Shown here: piece by piece, positions 10,720-21,720 of the stretch
How positions within the stretch are numbered: the first letter of the stretch is position 1
How the letters are laid out: each line of letters opens with the position of its first letter
Assembly: GCA_016271365.2 (NCBI GenBank)
Contig: CM028129.1
Span: forward strand, 1,009,249,501-1,009,313,500
Direction of reading: 5' to 3'
Source: Neoceratodus forsteri
Lineage: Eukaryota; Chordata; Ceratodontiformes; Ceratodontidae
DNA: 64,000 nt
Made by a program: the position numbers and the translations under genes
The notes under the pieces: generated by a model
Seen by the model: only the letters and a program-made list of their open reading frames with translations
Databases searched by the model: none
Told to the model about the DNA's origin: nothing

Positions 10720-11590
10720 GTCCATCTCTGTAAAGGAACTTAGCAAGTGTTAAGAATGACTAAATTTGGCAGTTAAAATACGGTCATGAATGGAAACCAA
10801 ATGTTAGTTTTTTTTTTTTCCTTTTATGTTTTTTTGTAACAAGTAAAATACCTCTGCTTTTGCACTTCCTGTTGGACTCTGATGTGTTACCAGTTTATGC
10901 ATAATACTGTTTAGGGTGACAGGAGATATATAAGCTTAATGTAGTGCCATGCACTTATCTGTTCTTTTCCGATCATCCTCAACTCTAGTTGTGCTGGTCT
11001 CCATTCCCTTCAGAATATATTGTGGGTTTGGGTTCGCACATTGTAACTGGTGGCAATTCCACAAGCGATGGAATATGCTCCCTGAAGCACATTTTACATT
11101 TGGGTCACTTGTCCATTGATAGGCAGTTGCCATTTTTAACCACTGTCTGTAGGCAGTATATTCTATCACCCTGTACCTCAGTGGAAAATATTCTGAGGTC
11201 ACAAGCAGACCATGTATAAACAGCAGGAACAGTTAACATCTAAAAGGCAAAAGAGCCTGTTCTCATGCAAATGTACATCGTAATAAAGACAGGGATGTCC
11301 TAAAATTAATATTTGTTGTAATGTTGGGATTGAGTACTGCTGGTGGCCTGTACATTTTCTTTCGGTCATCTGAAAAAATCACTTTGACAGCTGCAGACCA
11401 TATTCATAAAAATGTTGTTTTCATCCCCAGTCTTGGGGACACCTGAAAAATTCCACATCTGAATCTACAGAAAACTGTCCTGTTCTAAGTACTGAAACAA
11501 GTCCACTCTCTGTTCCCTCCATGAGTTTTTGGACTCTGAAATGGAGTATTCAACAACATGGCATTCTTCCCTTTGTTCTGAGTACTGAAA
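10720..11590. other. Non-coding stretch, nothing recognised
   Basis: AT-rich DNA with no convincing gene. A minus-strand frame of 88 codons at 11,202-10,936 has no recognisable domain and no supporting context. Confidence 0.4.
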
Positions 11591-11593
11591 ATG

Positions 11594-11731
11594 GTGCAGA
11601 GCTGGTTCTGTGTAGATACAGGATTTCAGCCTGTCATGGGGAGTTCTAGTTCTGTTTGGGTACAGAATGTCAGCTTTTCATCATGGGCAGTGCTGGTTCT
11701 TTATGTCAGCATGTCACATGCAGTGCTGAAT
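11594..11731. repeat. Minisatellite, about 45-bp units, left part
   Basis: Degenerate direct repeats of 44-48 bases. Each unit contains an AGTGCTGGTTCTGTGTGGGT-like start and an ACAGGATGTCAGCCTGTCA-like second half. About three units stand before delta1, which interrupts the next unit after AGTGCTGAAT. The array resumes at 15,794. Confidence 0.75.
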
Positions 11732-11940
11732 CTTCCCTGTGTCAGTCTTCACCATTCATCACTGTCTGGGTGTCAGCTGCATGTGCAGCACCCCACGAGA
11801 GCTTTTTTTTTTTTTTCCCCTCCAAGGGGGAAGAGCCAGTGCCGTGCCCCCGAGCCCAACGTGCAACATGGCGCTCACAGGTTGGCCACTAACAGCTGTC
11901 TGCTCCTGCTCTGCCCCAGTTCTGCTTCTCCCACCGTCAA
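11732..11940 (+). repeat. Left inverted terminal repeat of delta1
   Basis: The segment from CTTCACCATTCATCACTGTCTGGGTG through a poly-T/CTCCAAGGGGGAAGAGCCAGTG block to about 11,940 is matched in inverse at 15,563-15,765. About 200 bases are shared. The outermost tip (11,732-11,746) is not shared and is represented in the ICR. Confidence 0.8.
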
Positions 11941-12165
11941 GAGCACAGCACCTTGCCTCAGCTTGGAGAATTCTACTGCACACTGTGGCCTAGTTCGATG
12001 CAACACCATATTAGATGCCGTACTCAGCGCCATATTTCACCTTCACTCCGGTTCTGCCACTCGGTCACTCGGTGCAGCTTACTGTAGGATTCTGGTAAGA
12101 CCTTTCCTTTTCTTATTTTAATGGTGCCGGGTCTTTTCTGTTTAATATTTGGTTACCATTATATT

Positions 12166-14473
12166 ATGCCAGGTTTGGGGGACAAGAAGCGTTCATCCAA
12201 AGCGGGCTGGCCTCCAATGCGTTGGTGTCCCTGTGGCTGGCAAATTTCCATTTCAGACAGGCATGATGTTTGTCTAACCTGCCTTGGACCTCAGCACAAC
12301 ATGGACAATTGAGACACCTATTTCTCTATGGACTGCCGTGTTCTAGAGTACTGCGTGTTTAAAGTCGGCAAGGCTCCACCAACTTTCAGGGGACAGCTTT
12401 ACTCGAGAGGCTCCATGCATAGGTCTCGCCGCCCTTCTTCCAGGTCCCCTCATGGTTCTATTCGGACTTGTGAGGAGGAGACCTCCTCCTCTTCTGCGGT
12501 GCCAGAGGGCTGGTCTGGCTTCTCTGGGAGATGGGCCAGGAGCACCACACAGGCAGTCACCTCCTCGGAAGTGCAGGCTCCCTTGGTGTCGTGGCTCATG
12601 GCTGCTGTGTCTGGCATGGGTGGTTCCTCAGCACCACCCACTGGCGCCATTCCAGGTCTCGGGGCCGTTCGTGGCTCTGGTGATCGGGGTGGCACCATGA
12701 GGGGTACTGGGCCTGACCTCAATGCTGCTTGCAGTGCCGAGGGTGAGAGAGCCCCCAGGGTCGCCAGGCTGGAGGTCTTCTGGATCTCCTCTTCTCCAGA
12801 GCCAGATGATCACAGGGCTGATCCAGACTGGTGGCCCAACTCTGTGGAGTCAGAGGGCTGTCTGGTGCCCAGTACCACTGCACCTTCCCGAGTGCCCTGC
12901 CCCTTGGCTCCGGTGGCAGTGGTAGGCGCCAGCTCCTGCGCCGAGGGCAATGCTGGGAGTGAAGCGTCTGATAGCAGCCGTCAGTCTGAGGGGCAGTGGT
13001 TCAGGTCTTGGGTATGGGGATGGCTTCTGTCCCCAATGCCACCCCCCACTCACGAAACTGGAATGAGGACCTCCTCTTCTACGGCTTCCTTCGGGGAGCC
13101 TGTGGGATTTGTATGGTCCCCAGCACTGAGAATGAGGAAAAGGTCTTTCTTGGAATCGGTGGAGTTGAGGGGACAGGGTGAGGGACTGTGACCCTCCTCT
13201 GGAGCCCTTCAGGGTTTAGGGAGGAGTCACAGCACCGAGCCGACATTACTTTCCTCATCTCCTTTGAGAGAGTCCTTGTTGGGTGAGGTTGGGGTCTTCC
13301 CTTCTGGTCACATGCAGCCCTGGTTTTCTCACAGGGGAGTTTCCCCTTCAGGGTACTGTTCTGACTGCTTCGGGCTGATTGAGCAGCCACTGACTGAACT
13401 GACCTGCAGATGCCGTCATTCAGGATCGCCTGCTAGGTCACCCAGCCTTCGCAGAGGCAGCTCATTTAAAGTGAAAGGTGTCTCCCCCTTGCCTCTATGC
13501 CCAGCCCCTCTCCTCCCTGGTCATGTGGGTCCTTTGGGGCTACTGACCTGGGAACAGTTCAGAGCTCAGGCTGCAGAGTTCCCCATATACGTTAGGGCCA
13601 TGGATGAGCAGGTCTTCCACCCATCTCCCCCACTGCAGCTGGAGTCTGAATTCTCAGGTTCTTTGGCCTCCTCATCTTCCTCCATTGAGGAAGCGTATGC
13701 TTCTGCCCTCCAACAGTGATCAAACAGAGTATCGGTGCTTCTTTGCGAGGTTGGTCGGGGACCTTCACCTGTCCCATGGAGCAAGTCGCAACATCGAGCA
13801 GATGACGCGCGCCTTCCTGGGCAAATACAGTGAGGATCACTTGGTCTCTTCCTGGCCCATACCTTTCTAGGAAGGATCGTACCACACCTGGCAGATTCTG
13901 TCTATCCCAGTTCCAGCCCCTCCAGGCTGCCAGAGCAAGTACTGCACACCCCAGGGGTCTCCAGGTACTCTGCCTCACCCCTCGGCGGGAGTGACTCTAC
14001 TGGACACTCCTTCCGGGCATAGATGCCGGCTCATGACCATCCCTCAGATGCAGACTCTACGGAGTTCAACAGCTTAGGGCAGAGAGTGTTCTCCTCAGCG
14101 CAGGTCATGTTATACATTGCATCTCATCAGGCTCACCATGCTGCCTACAACAGGAACCTATGGGCAATGTTCGGTCAGCTGCTGGCATCGCAGCCTGATT
14201 CGGTAGCAACCAGGCAGGCCACCACCCTCTCCGCTCAGGGCTTGGAGCTAGCAAGAGCATCTTTATGATGCCAGTGAGGTAGTTTCTTGGCTAGCAGGGA
14301 CTTCAGTCTGCAGCAGGTGGACAGCGTGGTTTCGCCTATCATGGTTATCACCCCTGACACGGCGTAGGGTGCTTGCCTCTGCGTTCCAGGGGACCCGTCC
14401 TTTCTCCCACAAGGTGAGGCAGGAGCGACTTCTTTCCCCCCCAGGGAACAGGGGACCTCGCCCTGAACAGTAA
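12166..14473 (+). pseudogene. DIRS delta1 Gag, nearly intact
   Basis: Gag-like protein starting MPGLGDKKRSSK at 12,166. One reading frame covers 12,166-14,268 with only a few stops (12,310, 13,189, 13,717 and some after 13,720); the end then shifts frame to a TAA at 14,471-14,473. The knuckle reads CX2CX4HX4 and then TGA at 12,310-12,312, exactly where the next Cys codon (TGC or TGT) belongs; the following CX2C position is TAT (Tyr). So two knuckle cysteines are lost by point changes. A Pro/Ser/Glu-rich middle precedes a C-terminal helical region (14,023 onward: YIASHQAHHAAYNRNLW) typical of DIRS Gag. Confidence 0.75.
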
Positions 14474-14562
14474 CTGGTCTGGAGTGGGTCTCCCCCACGA
14501 GAGGCTGTGGGACTTCCATCCCTCAGGGAAGTGCTGAACCTCGTTTGAGGGGCTCGGTACTC

Positions 14563-14667
14563 ACCCAGACAGTGATGAATGGTGAAGATCGACACAGGGA
14601 ATATATGAAAATTACATACCTACCATAATTCTTGATCTTCCTGTGTATCTTCACCATTCATCACTGG
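14563..14667 (+). repeat. Internal complementary region of delta1
   Basis: Contains, in reverse complement, the right tip (GGTAGGTATGTAATTTTCAT) joined to the left tip (TTCCCTGTGTCGATCTTCACC). It also pairs with itself: ATGAATGGTGAAGATC and GATCTTCC...CTTCACCATTCAT flank a short loop. This is the hallmark DIRS arrangement used to restore the element ends through a circular intermediate. Confidence 0.85.
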
Positions 14668-15562
14668 CACCCTCCCACCTTCCCCTCAGAAGGCCTCAGA
14701 CCCTGGGTGATGCCTCCTCCTCCTCAAGGCTAATGGTGGGTGAGGTCCCTCTCTGGCCTTCAGGCCTTCTGTTTCTTTGTAAGGCAGTGGAGGGCCCAAC
14801 CGGCGGGGGCAAGTAGGGCTTCTCATCCTAGCCTTGGGGGGACTCCAGTGGGTCCATCTCTTCTCATCTTGGGGGATCTCTCCGAGATCGGTCTGGACCC
14901 GGGGCTGACTCCAGATGTGGGGGTCTCCTAGGGGTGGGGGCAGGAAATGAGGCTGGCGGAGGGATTCCCCCTTTTTTTGTCTCCTTCATAACACTTTAGC
15001 TCTCTCCTCCCTTGTGGAAAGTGGACTTTTCAGTTAGATAGGATCCCCCCCCTCCCGATCCTTGGGTTCTCCCTCTGGGAAGCGGGGGGGGGGATCCTGC
15101 CCCAAGGTGAAAGGGGAAAAGAGGGGAGGGACCTTTTCCGCACTTCCAATATAAGAAAGCATTCTGAGTTTGCCCCACCCCCCACCTTTGCTAGTTACAG
15201 TGGGGCCGAGATGCTTGAATCTGTTTCTCAGCTGCTTCTGCCTGCCTAGGTTGTGCTATTCTGCCTCTAGAAGGTTACATCTGTGCCCAGAACCTCTGAA
15301 CTTTCAGATTGCAGTGTGGGGAAGGTGGGCCCTTCACTCTCTTTTCCTGTCTTTCATTCTTTTCTCTCTCTCTCTCCTTTTGTCTTTCCTCTCTTCTGAG
15401 TATCCATCCAGGGGCTGAGGCCAAAAGCCCATACCCCAGGCCCCCCCTCCTCCTCTGGCCGACTTATTCCTTTTTCAATTTTATATCCATCCATATCCTG
15501 TCCCTCAAGCTTCCTTTGCCCCGCCCTTGGTTTTCTGTATCCCTCTTTTTTTCCCTCTCCCT
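14668..15562 (+). other. Non-coding spacer between ICR and right ITR of delta1
   Basis: About 0.9 kb rich in C and T on the plus strand, with a TCTCTCTCTCTCC tract at about 15,362-15,380 and G/C runs at 15,085-15,095. No protein is supported. Other DIRS elements here have a similar but shorter spacer (about 240 bases in alpha copies). Confidence 0.5.
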
Positions 15563-15793
15563 CCGGTGAGCAGAACTGGTGCAGAGGAGGAGCTGACAGC
15601 AGTTACTGGCCAACCCATGAGTGCCACGTTGCACGTCTGCCTCAGGGGCAGTGCCTTGTGTGGCACTGGCTCCTCCCCCTTGAGGAAAAAAAAGTTCCTG
15701 CGGAGTGCTGCACCTCTGGCTGGCACCCAGACAGTGATGAATGGTGAAGATATACAGGAATATCAAGAATTACGGTAGGTACGTAATTTTCAT
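15563..15793 (-). repeat. Right inverted terminal repeat of delta1
   Basis: Reverse complement of the left ITR as far as GATGAATGGTGAAGAT at about 15,750, followed by the unique right tip with ACGGTAGGTACGTAATTTTCAT-like sequence ending at 15,793. Confidence 0.8.
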
Positions 15794-15930
15794 TTATGTG
15801 TGGTTACAGGATGTCAGCCTGCACTGACAGTGCTGGTTCCATGTTGATGCAGGATGTCGGCTTGTCGCAGGCAGTACTGGTTCTGTGTGGGTGCAGGATG
15901 TTAGCCTGTCCTCGAGGCAGCAGATGGGGC
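15794..15930. repeat. Minisatellite, about 45-bp units, right part
   Basis: The array continues after delta1 with TTATGTGTGGTTACAGGATGTCAGCC and about three more units (for example AGTGCTGGTTCC..., AGTACTGGTTCTGTGTGGG...). Joined to the left part, it completes the interrupted unit. Confidence 0.75.
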
Positions 15931-17030
15931 TGGTACTCATCTGACAAGATGTGTTCTTATCTGCAGAAAGGAGAAACGGACTGTTTATTTGAGAGAGATC
16001 CCAAACTCCCACAGTAACCTCATATTATATTACTAGTACTGTGAACTCCTGCAGTAACCCGGTATCATCAAGCCAAAGAGGGAAGGCCCTAGATTATCTC
16101 TGTGTTTTCAGAGCTCCCCTTTACCTGTGCAGCATTTCACTGTATTTAGACCAGTGAGCAAATTTGTGATCTTTGTCAATCTGTTTAAAAATCCTTCGTG
16201 GCTGCTTACAGGACTGCTGTCCACAGTATCACTGTATATAATGTACATTCAGTGGGAAGATTCTAAATTATTCTCATTGCTAGAACCTTCTTCTTTCTAG
16301 TATTCCATCGAAGAGCAACAGTTTTCTTACCACCACATTATACAATAATATCATGGACATTTTTAAACTAGAACTAACGGAATTTAATGCCTCTGAAAAT
16401 ATCTTTTTAATAAAAAAAAAAAAAAAAAATTCTTACATAAACACTTTGATATTTTTGGAGTTGAAAAGAACTGCATCAGACTCCAGTGGAAATATCCTTA
16501 AAGCTTTCTTTTCTCTTTGCAACTTTAGAACATTTTTGTTGTATTTATTCTGGAAAAAAAAAGTATATTGGAGTCTTAGAAAGAAAACAATAAACAGTAG
16601 TTTGAATATTCAATTAACTTTTTTTTATCTGTCAACACAATGGGTACCTGATAAAACTGTAGCTGAGCAGGAGAGAGAAGGTAAGCTATTGGAGAGTGTG
16701 TAGTGGTACTGAGATTCTAACACAGATTTTGTCGGCAGTTCCACATTGCTAACGTTAACTGTTGCATGCATTGGACCCAGAATATTCCAAGATTTGAGTC
16801 TCATCACTGGCCACCTTTCTTATGCCTTGCTCTGATGACTGTTGCATCCTTTTTGTTTAGAGAAATGTCAGTTACTCTGGTACGTGCTCCATTCTGTCAT
16901 ACTTGATACTTATTTTGCTTTCCCTTTTGAGAAAGCAGTGTTTGGCCGGTCCACCGGCACAGTGGTAGTACTATTGCCTGCTATACTGACAACCCCTCAT
17001 TGCCTGACCCTCTCTGTTCCTCCGAGGGTT
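15931..17030. other. Non-coding stretch, nothing recognised
   Basis: AT-rich, with an A run of about 17 bases near 16,413-16,430. A plus-strand frame of 116 codons at 16,353-16,703 is low-complexity and lacks any domain. No repeat family is identified. Confidence 0.4.
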
Positions 17031-17034
17031 GCCT

Positions 17035-17405
17035 ACTAGTGGTTCTCAGGGCTAGGCTGCAGCGGTCAGGTGATTGGGCCTTTTCGGTGGCCGCGCAAGC
17101 CCTGTGGAATTCACTGCCAAGCTATTTGAGGGAGGCACCCTCGGTGGAAACCTTTTAAAAGGGCCTGAATACATTTTTGTTTGGCCAAGCCTATCAGCTG
17201 TATAATTATTGAACATAACTGTATGTTTACTGACGGACCTTGATAGATGTGTGATATATATTCTGTTTTTAGAGTTTATTCTGATTTTATTTTTATTTAC
17301 CCTTCAATGTGACTGCTGCTGTTTTTCTACTTGATGTTTTGTGACTCGTGCAGCACTCAGAGCCTCCGGGAAGGAATGCTATATAAATAAAATATCTGTC
17401 TAACC
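17035..17405 (+). mobile_element. LINE 3' end (L2/CR1-like), 5'-truncated
   Basis: The translation of 17,055-17,200 gives DWAFSVAAQALWNSLPSYLREAPSVETF-like residues in one frame, the C-terminal signature of L2/CR1-type ORF2 (a WNSLP box followed by a FK-rich helix). The 3' end has GCTATATAAATAAA and a short ATCTGTCTAACCC tail at about 17,375-17,405. The catalytic domains are absent. Confidence 0.65.
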
Positions 17406-18399
17406 CAGGTTCAAGAATGGACCCGGAGCATCAGAGGGCCAGCTGTGGTGGAATGTAAGATGAGCATCTTCTGGGCAACTCTATTCCATGAGTAGGCTGT
17501 GGTCTGGCAGTAGGGTGACTCCAGGGTGGAGGCAGGGAGTACACCTGACAAGGACCACACAAAAAAGTAGGGTAGAGGTGTTGGCATGCTTTGCATGGGA
17601 GCTTGCTCAACTATGCGCTTGGCATCATTGCATGAAAGTGCCTCCGAGGAACCACCCAAGTAGAAAAACCCTCTGGGCAGACAGCAGATGACGCCACTGT
17701 AAATCTTGGCCACGGTCTCCAGGTGATATTGGTCTCTCCCTGCTGGGAGCCCCTCCCTTAGCCTGAACCAGGCAGCTGGAGGAATGTCAAGGGGTGGGAG
17801 GCTCATGGGTTCTGGGTCAGATATGGGGTACATCCCCACCCTGGATGGAGAGTCAGAAATAGAACTGGTAAAAATAAAAGTATTTTAGTAATTTATTTTT
17901 TTAATCTGGCTGTTTTATTCTTGGAACAGATGGCAAAAGAACATGCTAAAATCACTTCAGAGCTTAGCACAAAGCAGGCAACCAACATGTCTGTAGCTCA
18001 TAAAGTTAAGAATATAGTCAAATGAGAACTAGAAGCCCCCAAGAGGGCTTCTTGAGAGAGAATGGAGTTCACATTTGAGTCCAGGAACCTACACTGGGGC
18101 CAAACAGGTCACAGGTGAGGCACTCGACTCCTTAATAGGGCATCCACTGTCTGGCATTTGTGCATCCCCTGCAGGCTGACCAAGGAGCAACAATGGTGTT
18201 GGCTGTTGAAGCAGTCGCTTGTTTCCCCATCCCACTAACTAGAGGAGGGCTGCAACCATGGTGGTTCTGATCATCAAGATGGAGGGTTCGTAGCAGGCAA
18301 ACTTAGTAACAAAAAGGCCCTTGGAAAGAATACAAGATGGAGGTGAGCAGAATTCATTAGATTGTTGTAGCAAACAGTCCAGGCAGTGTGAAGATCTGA
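17406..18399. other. Unassigned sequence
   Basis: A minus-strand frame of 142 codons (17,839-17,411) is open but shows no recognisable domain. No gene or repeat family can be supported here. Confidence 0.35.
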
Positions 18400-18955
18400 C
18401 TGTTGTAGAAAATTTATTTACAGTTTGATGACCTGGAAAGGCGTATTGCAGAGGCATAGGTCAGTAAGCACAGGCAAACAAGAAGAAGTTAAAAATGTTT
18501 TATCAGTAACAGTAAAATTTAAAAAATGATGTGCTGGATAGTTCTTCACAAAGGTAGTACAAACAAAAATCCTTCCTCAGAGTCTCTCTCTCAAATCTCA
18601 GTCTCTCACCCTCACAACAAAACATTGCTCTCTTTATATGAGATGTCTTGGCCTGGCAGTTTAACCTCTGCATCGTGTTCTTGTAAGTTTCATCTCCTGT
18701 TTTTCACAAAATGCAACAAGACTTTTTTCATTGACCTTCCTGTGACCAACCTGAAGAGTACATTAGTCTTTTTAACAGGTAACCAGTTAAGAAATCCTGT
18801 CCCAGAGCTAGTTTCGTGTTAATTCTGCAAACAAGCTTTTGTAAGTCAATATATATCTCAAGGTTAACCCTTTGTATTACAAATTGCCATTTTTGAAAGA
18901 AACCCAAATAGCTTTCTGCATTCATTTCAACAGTCTAATTACATACATGTACAAA
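18400..18955 (-). repeat. Possible solo LTR-like segment
   Basis: On the minus strand this stretch begins TGTACATG and ends TTCTACAACA. It carries a TATA box (CATATAAAGAGAG, near 18,640) and an AATAAA hexamer near the end (about 18,415). That order (TG ... TATA ... AATAAA ... CA) is LTR-like. No second copy, primer-binding site or clear target duplication is seen, so this is only a suggestion. Confidence 0.3.
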
Positions 18956-18987
18956 CCAAAAGATGCCAGTTTCACATACAGATTTGT

Positions 18988-19033
18988 ATATCTGTGTGTG
19001 TGTATGTATATATATATATAGAGAGAGAGAGAA
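18988..19033. repeat. Microsatellite (TG)n(TA)n(GA)n
   Basis: A compound simple repeat: GTGTGTGTGTATGT, then TATATATATATA, then GAGAGAGAGAGAG. Confidence 0.9.
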
Positions 19034-19059
19034 TAAATGAAGGCAAAGTGTTGTAAATG

Positions 19060-19560
19060 AGGACATTTATTTATTTAGTTTTTGTTTACCGGGTAGGTGC
19101 ACTATCCATAAAATGACTATTTTCAGGAACAACCCGGGAGAGTACAACAAAGAATAGAATGCAACATTACAAGAGTGCAGGACATTGCAAGTATGTACGG
19201 TAAGAAACAGTAAAAAATGACAAAACAAGAGTAATCAACCATTACACAAGGAAAACAATGACTTAACATAAGTATTCTAAACAATCTGTAAAGTAGGTCA
19301 ATGACTTGTAAGTATTCTAAACTATTTAGTGAGATAGGTCAAATACAGCAGCATATAGCAAGAGTATACAGTAGCAGTTCAAGAGGTAACAATGACTAAC
19401 ACAAGTATTCAAAGAACAAAAGCTAGAGGTAAGGATAACAAGAATAGTATTGAGACATACTGGAGCTTGGAAAGACCAGAGATATGATGCAGCAAGGTGG
19501 GTGTGAACAGAAAGAGGGGGAAGTCGGTGTAGGAAGGAAGCATGTGAGGGTAAGCTCAAT
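19060..19560 (-). mobile_element. L2-like LINE, 3' UTR fragment
   Basis: Begins with the same 3' end as the L2-like LINE at 45,095: TTTATTTATTTAGTTTTTG, TTTACCGGGTA, ATGACTATTTTCAGG and AACCCGG-like blocks in the same order and spacing. Beyond the first 120 bases it is more diverged, and no ORF survives. The edge at about 19,560 is uncertain. Confidence 0.65.
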
Positions 19561-19599
19561 AAATAAGGTTAGAAAAATAAATGATGGCAACAAAAGGCT

Positions 19600-20021
19600 A
19601 ATAGCTAAAGAGAGAGATGGTCTGGTCCCAGAATCTATGGGAAGGGATTAAGGGGGGAGAGAGGGTGGGGGAGGAAAGGTAAGGTGGTGAGTAGCAGTAG
19701 TGAAAATGAGGAGGGGCATTTAGGGGAAAAAGGGGAAGCAGACACACAATGTTATCAAATGGGGTCAAAACAAGTGCATGAGTCAGCGAGTGATAATACT
19801 ATTGAGGTGTTGATTAAGCCATAAAGCCATGAACCCAAAGAGTGAGTGACTTTTATGAGCTTGTTCAACCCCAAGATGGTGTTATTTCCTCACATAGGAC
19901 TTTGCCATCTTTTATTTTATGTAATACATAAGGTTGGTAGATTTTGTTGTAAGAGAAAGTGTGCTGTTTTTTTGCATAGCTTGTTTAGTGTGTGTGCTTA
20001 AGTTAGTGTTTTTTTATAGAT
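19600..20021. other. Non-coding flank left of gamma1
   Basis: Purine-rich to about 19,740 and then AT-rich. No gene or repeat family recognised. It ends with TATAGAT immediately before the gamma1 terminus. Confidence 0.4.
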
Positions 20022-20354
20022 CTTCGGGGATATCTCTGTCAAAAGGTCACACCTACGGAACTTCGCCATCAGGCACTAGGATCCCACAGAAACTTTTCTG
20101 CAGCAGTCTAGTAGGGGCTGCCCGTGTCAATGCCAGGCTCCGTCACAGCCATATACGTGTGGGCGATCCCGCTCCCTCCACAGTTCTTTTCTGCCATCGA
20201 CCATTTGTGCACGGACTCCGCTTAAGCTTCATTGCTCTGTTTGACCACCAAAATCTCTACTTACCTTTTCTTTTGTATTCAGCCTTCGAATCACTTTATT
20301 TTAAAGTGATTCCTTTTGTGTTTGTATGTCGAGAACTACTCCGTTGGCTCTTTT

Positions 20355-21720
20355 TTTTTTCTCTATCGCTGTGGATAGAAGATTTCTTCAACTGATGACC
20401 ACAAACTCTGTGTCTGCTGTCTCAGGCCTGGTCACAATGCTCTTGCCTGCGAGCTTTGCCTGAAGTTCATCCTCACCACCCAGCAAAGACACAAGAATGT
20501 CCTGCAGAAATTTCTCTTGGAGCAGCAGGCAGCCAGCGGAGAACAGGGGTCTTCTGGGGCTCCCCCTCCCAGTCGCCAGCATCCTCTTTGGGCTCTTAAG
20601 CTGCCAAGACATGGGACAAGTCCTCTGGGAAACACTCATCGAGAGTGTTCTCCCAGCCTTCTTAGGGCTGCAGAGGGGCCGTCAGCCTCCAGGTCATCTG
20701 CCCCAGCCCGTCAGACCTCTTGAATCGTGAGGTCCACAAGTGCTGGGACCCACTGCCTCTTCTATGGCTAGTGGCATTTTGTCAAAGCTGAACTCTTCAC
20801 CCTCTCTGTCACTACCTGTGTCGATGATGCTTCATTTTTCTGCCATTGGCCTGAATGCCATCAGTCCCTGCTGTGGAATAGGCAGATGTAGAGAAGGAAT
20901 ATTACCCTGATCTCATCCTCCCTGAGGAAGAGGATGAGGAGGAAAACCGCTTAGGTTTACTCATCTGACAGGTCCACTGTCACCTCCAGGAATGAGGACT
21001 CAGTTAAACACATCCCAAGGCGCCCCCCCCCCGAGGATCCCTCTTTCTTTAATATTATGAAACAGATCTCCTCCACTATGGGGCTCCAGGCCGAGGAACC
21101 TGGTGGATTTCTTGGAGACCCCACAATCTCCACCCAAAGTTATTCCTTCTTTGCTTCCAGCATTTAATGATGCTGCCACTGCTGCCTGGCATAGGCCCAA
21201 CTTGGTACCTGCCATGCCCAAAAAGGCTGATAAGCTTTACCAGGCACCTTAGGGGTTGCCTTTTTAAGCAGCCCAGCCGGAAACCGACTCAGTGGTAATC
21301 AAGACCTTCCATGACAAGTCCAAGGTGCCCAAGCACCTTAGTTCCCTCTACCCTGACCGGGAATCTTGGAGGATTGACCTCAAGAGGACTTTTACCCCAG
21401 CCACTTCAGGCCTTAGGACTGCCAACTAATTTGCTTATTTGATTAAGCACCAGAATACACTCTGGAAGAAGGGCAAGACTGCTGCTCAGGCCCTTCTTAA
21501 GGGTTCCCAGAGACAGGAGCTTCTTAAAATTCTTCAGGCCTCGGAAGATGTCAGTAAGCATCTCCTGAGAGCCACCTATGATATGGCAGATACTACAGCC
21601 AGGGCAGCTGCCATTGGCATTTGCCTTAGAAGGCACTCCTGGCTAGTCCGCTGGTTTCACCTCAGCCTGACTCCTTGCCAGACCTCCCTCCTCTTGTTCC
21701 AACCCAGGATGTGGTGATCA
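20355..21720 (+). pseudogene. DIRS gamma1 Gag (degraded)
   Basis: Gag-like. Near 20,410-20,465 one frame reads an intact knuckle CVCCLRPGHNALACELC (CX2CX4HX4CX2C). A Ser/Pro/acidic middle follows, and then the conserved C-terminal region (21,439-21,700) with KKGKTAAQALLKGSQRQELL and LLRATYDMADTTARAAAIGI. Frames are broken at several points (for example about 20,725 and 21,430). It is closest to gamma2 Gag (42,300-44,000) and related to gamma3 Gag. Confidence 0.75.

Larger units (their letters stand above)
11732..15793 (+). mobile_element. DIRS delta1, Gag-only non-autonomous element
   Basis: A 4,062-bp DIRS-type element with split ITRs, an ICR and one Gag gene, but no RT, RNase H, methyltransferase or YR. 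The left end (CTTCCCTGTG, 11,732) and right end (TAATTTTCAT, 15,793) are the outer tips whose complements meet in the ICR at 14,563-14,667. Gag fills 12,166-14,473, and the ICR follows only 90 bases later. It probably moved with enzymes from a related full element. It interrupts a minisatellite unit with no obvious target duplication, sharing only AT at the junctions. Confidence 0.85.

Noticed and set aside
10936..11202. Minus-strand frame of 88 codons
   Set aside because: No domain, no conservation clue and no splice or regulatory context; its length is expected by chance in AT-rich DNA.
12328..13191. A host gene encoding a 287-residue Pro/Ser-rich protein
   Set aside because: It is in frame with the upstream knuckle and the downstream Gag C-terminus and lies between ITR and ICR, so it is the middle of delta1 Gag.
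16353..16703. Plus-strand frame of 116 codons near an A run
   Set aside because: Low-complexity Lys/Phe/Asn-rich translation of AT-rich DNA.
17411..17839. Minus-strand frame of 142 codons
   Set aside because: Open but without any recognisable motif or neighbour. It may belong to an unidentified repeat; I do not call it a gene.
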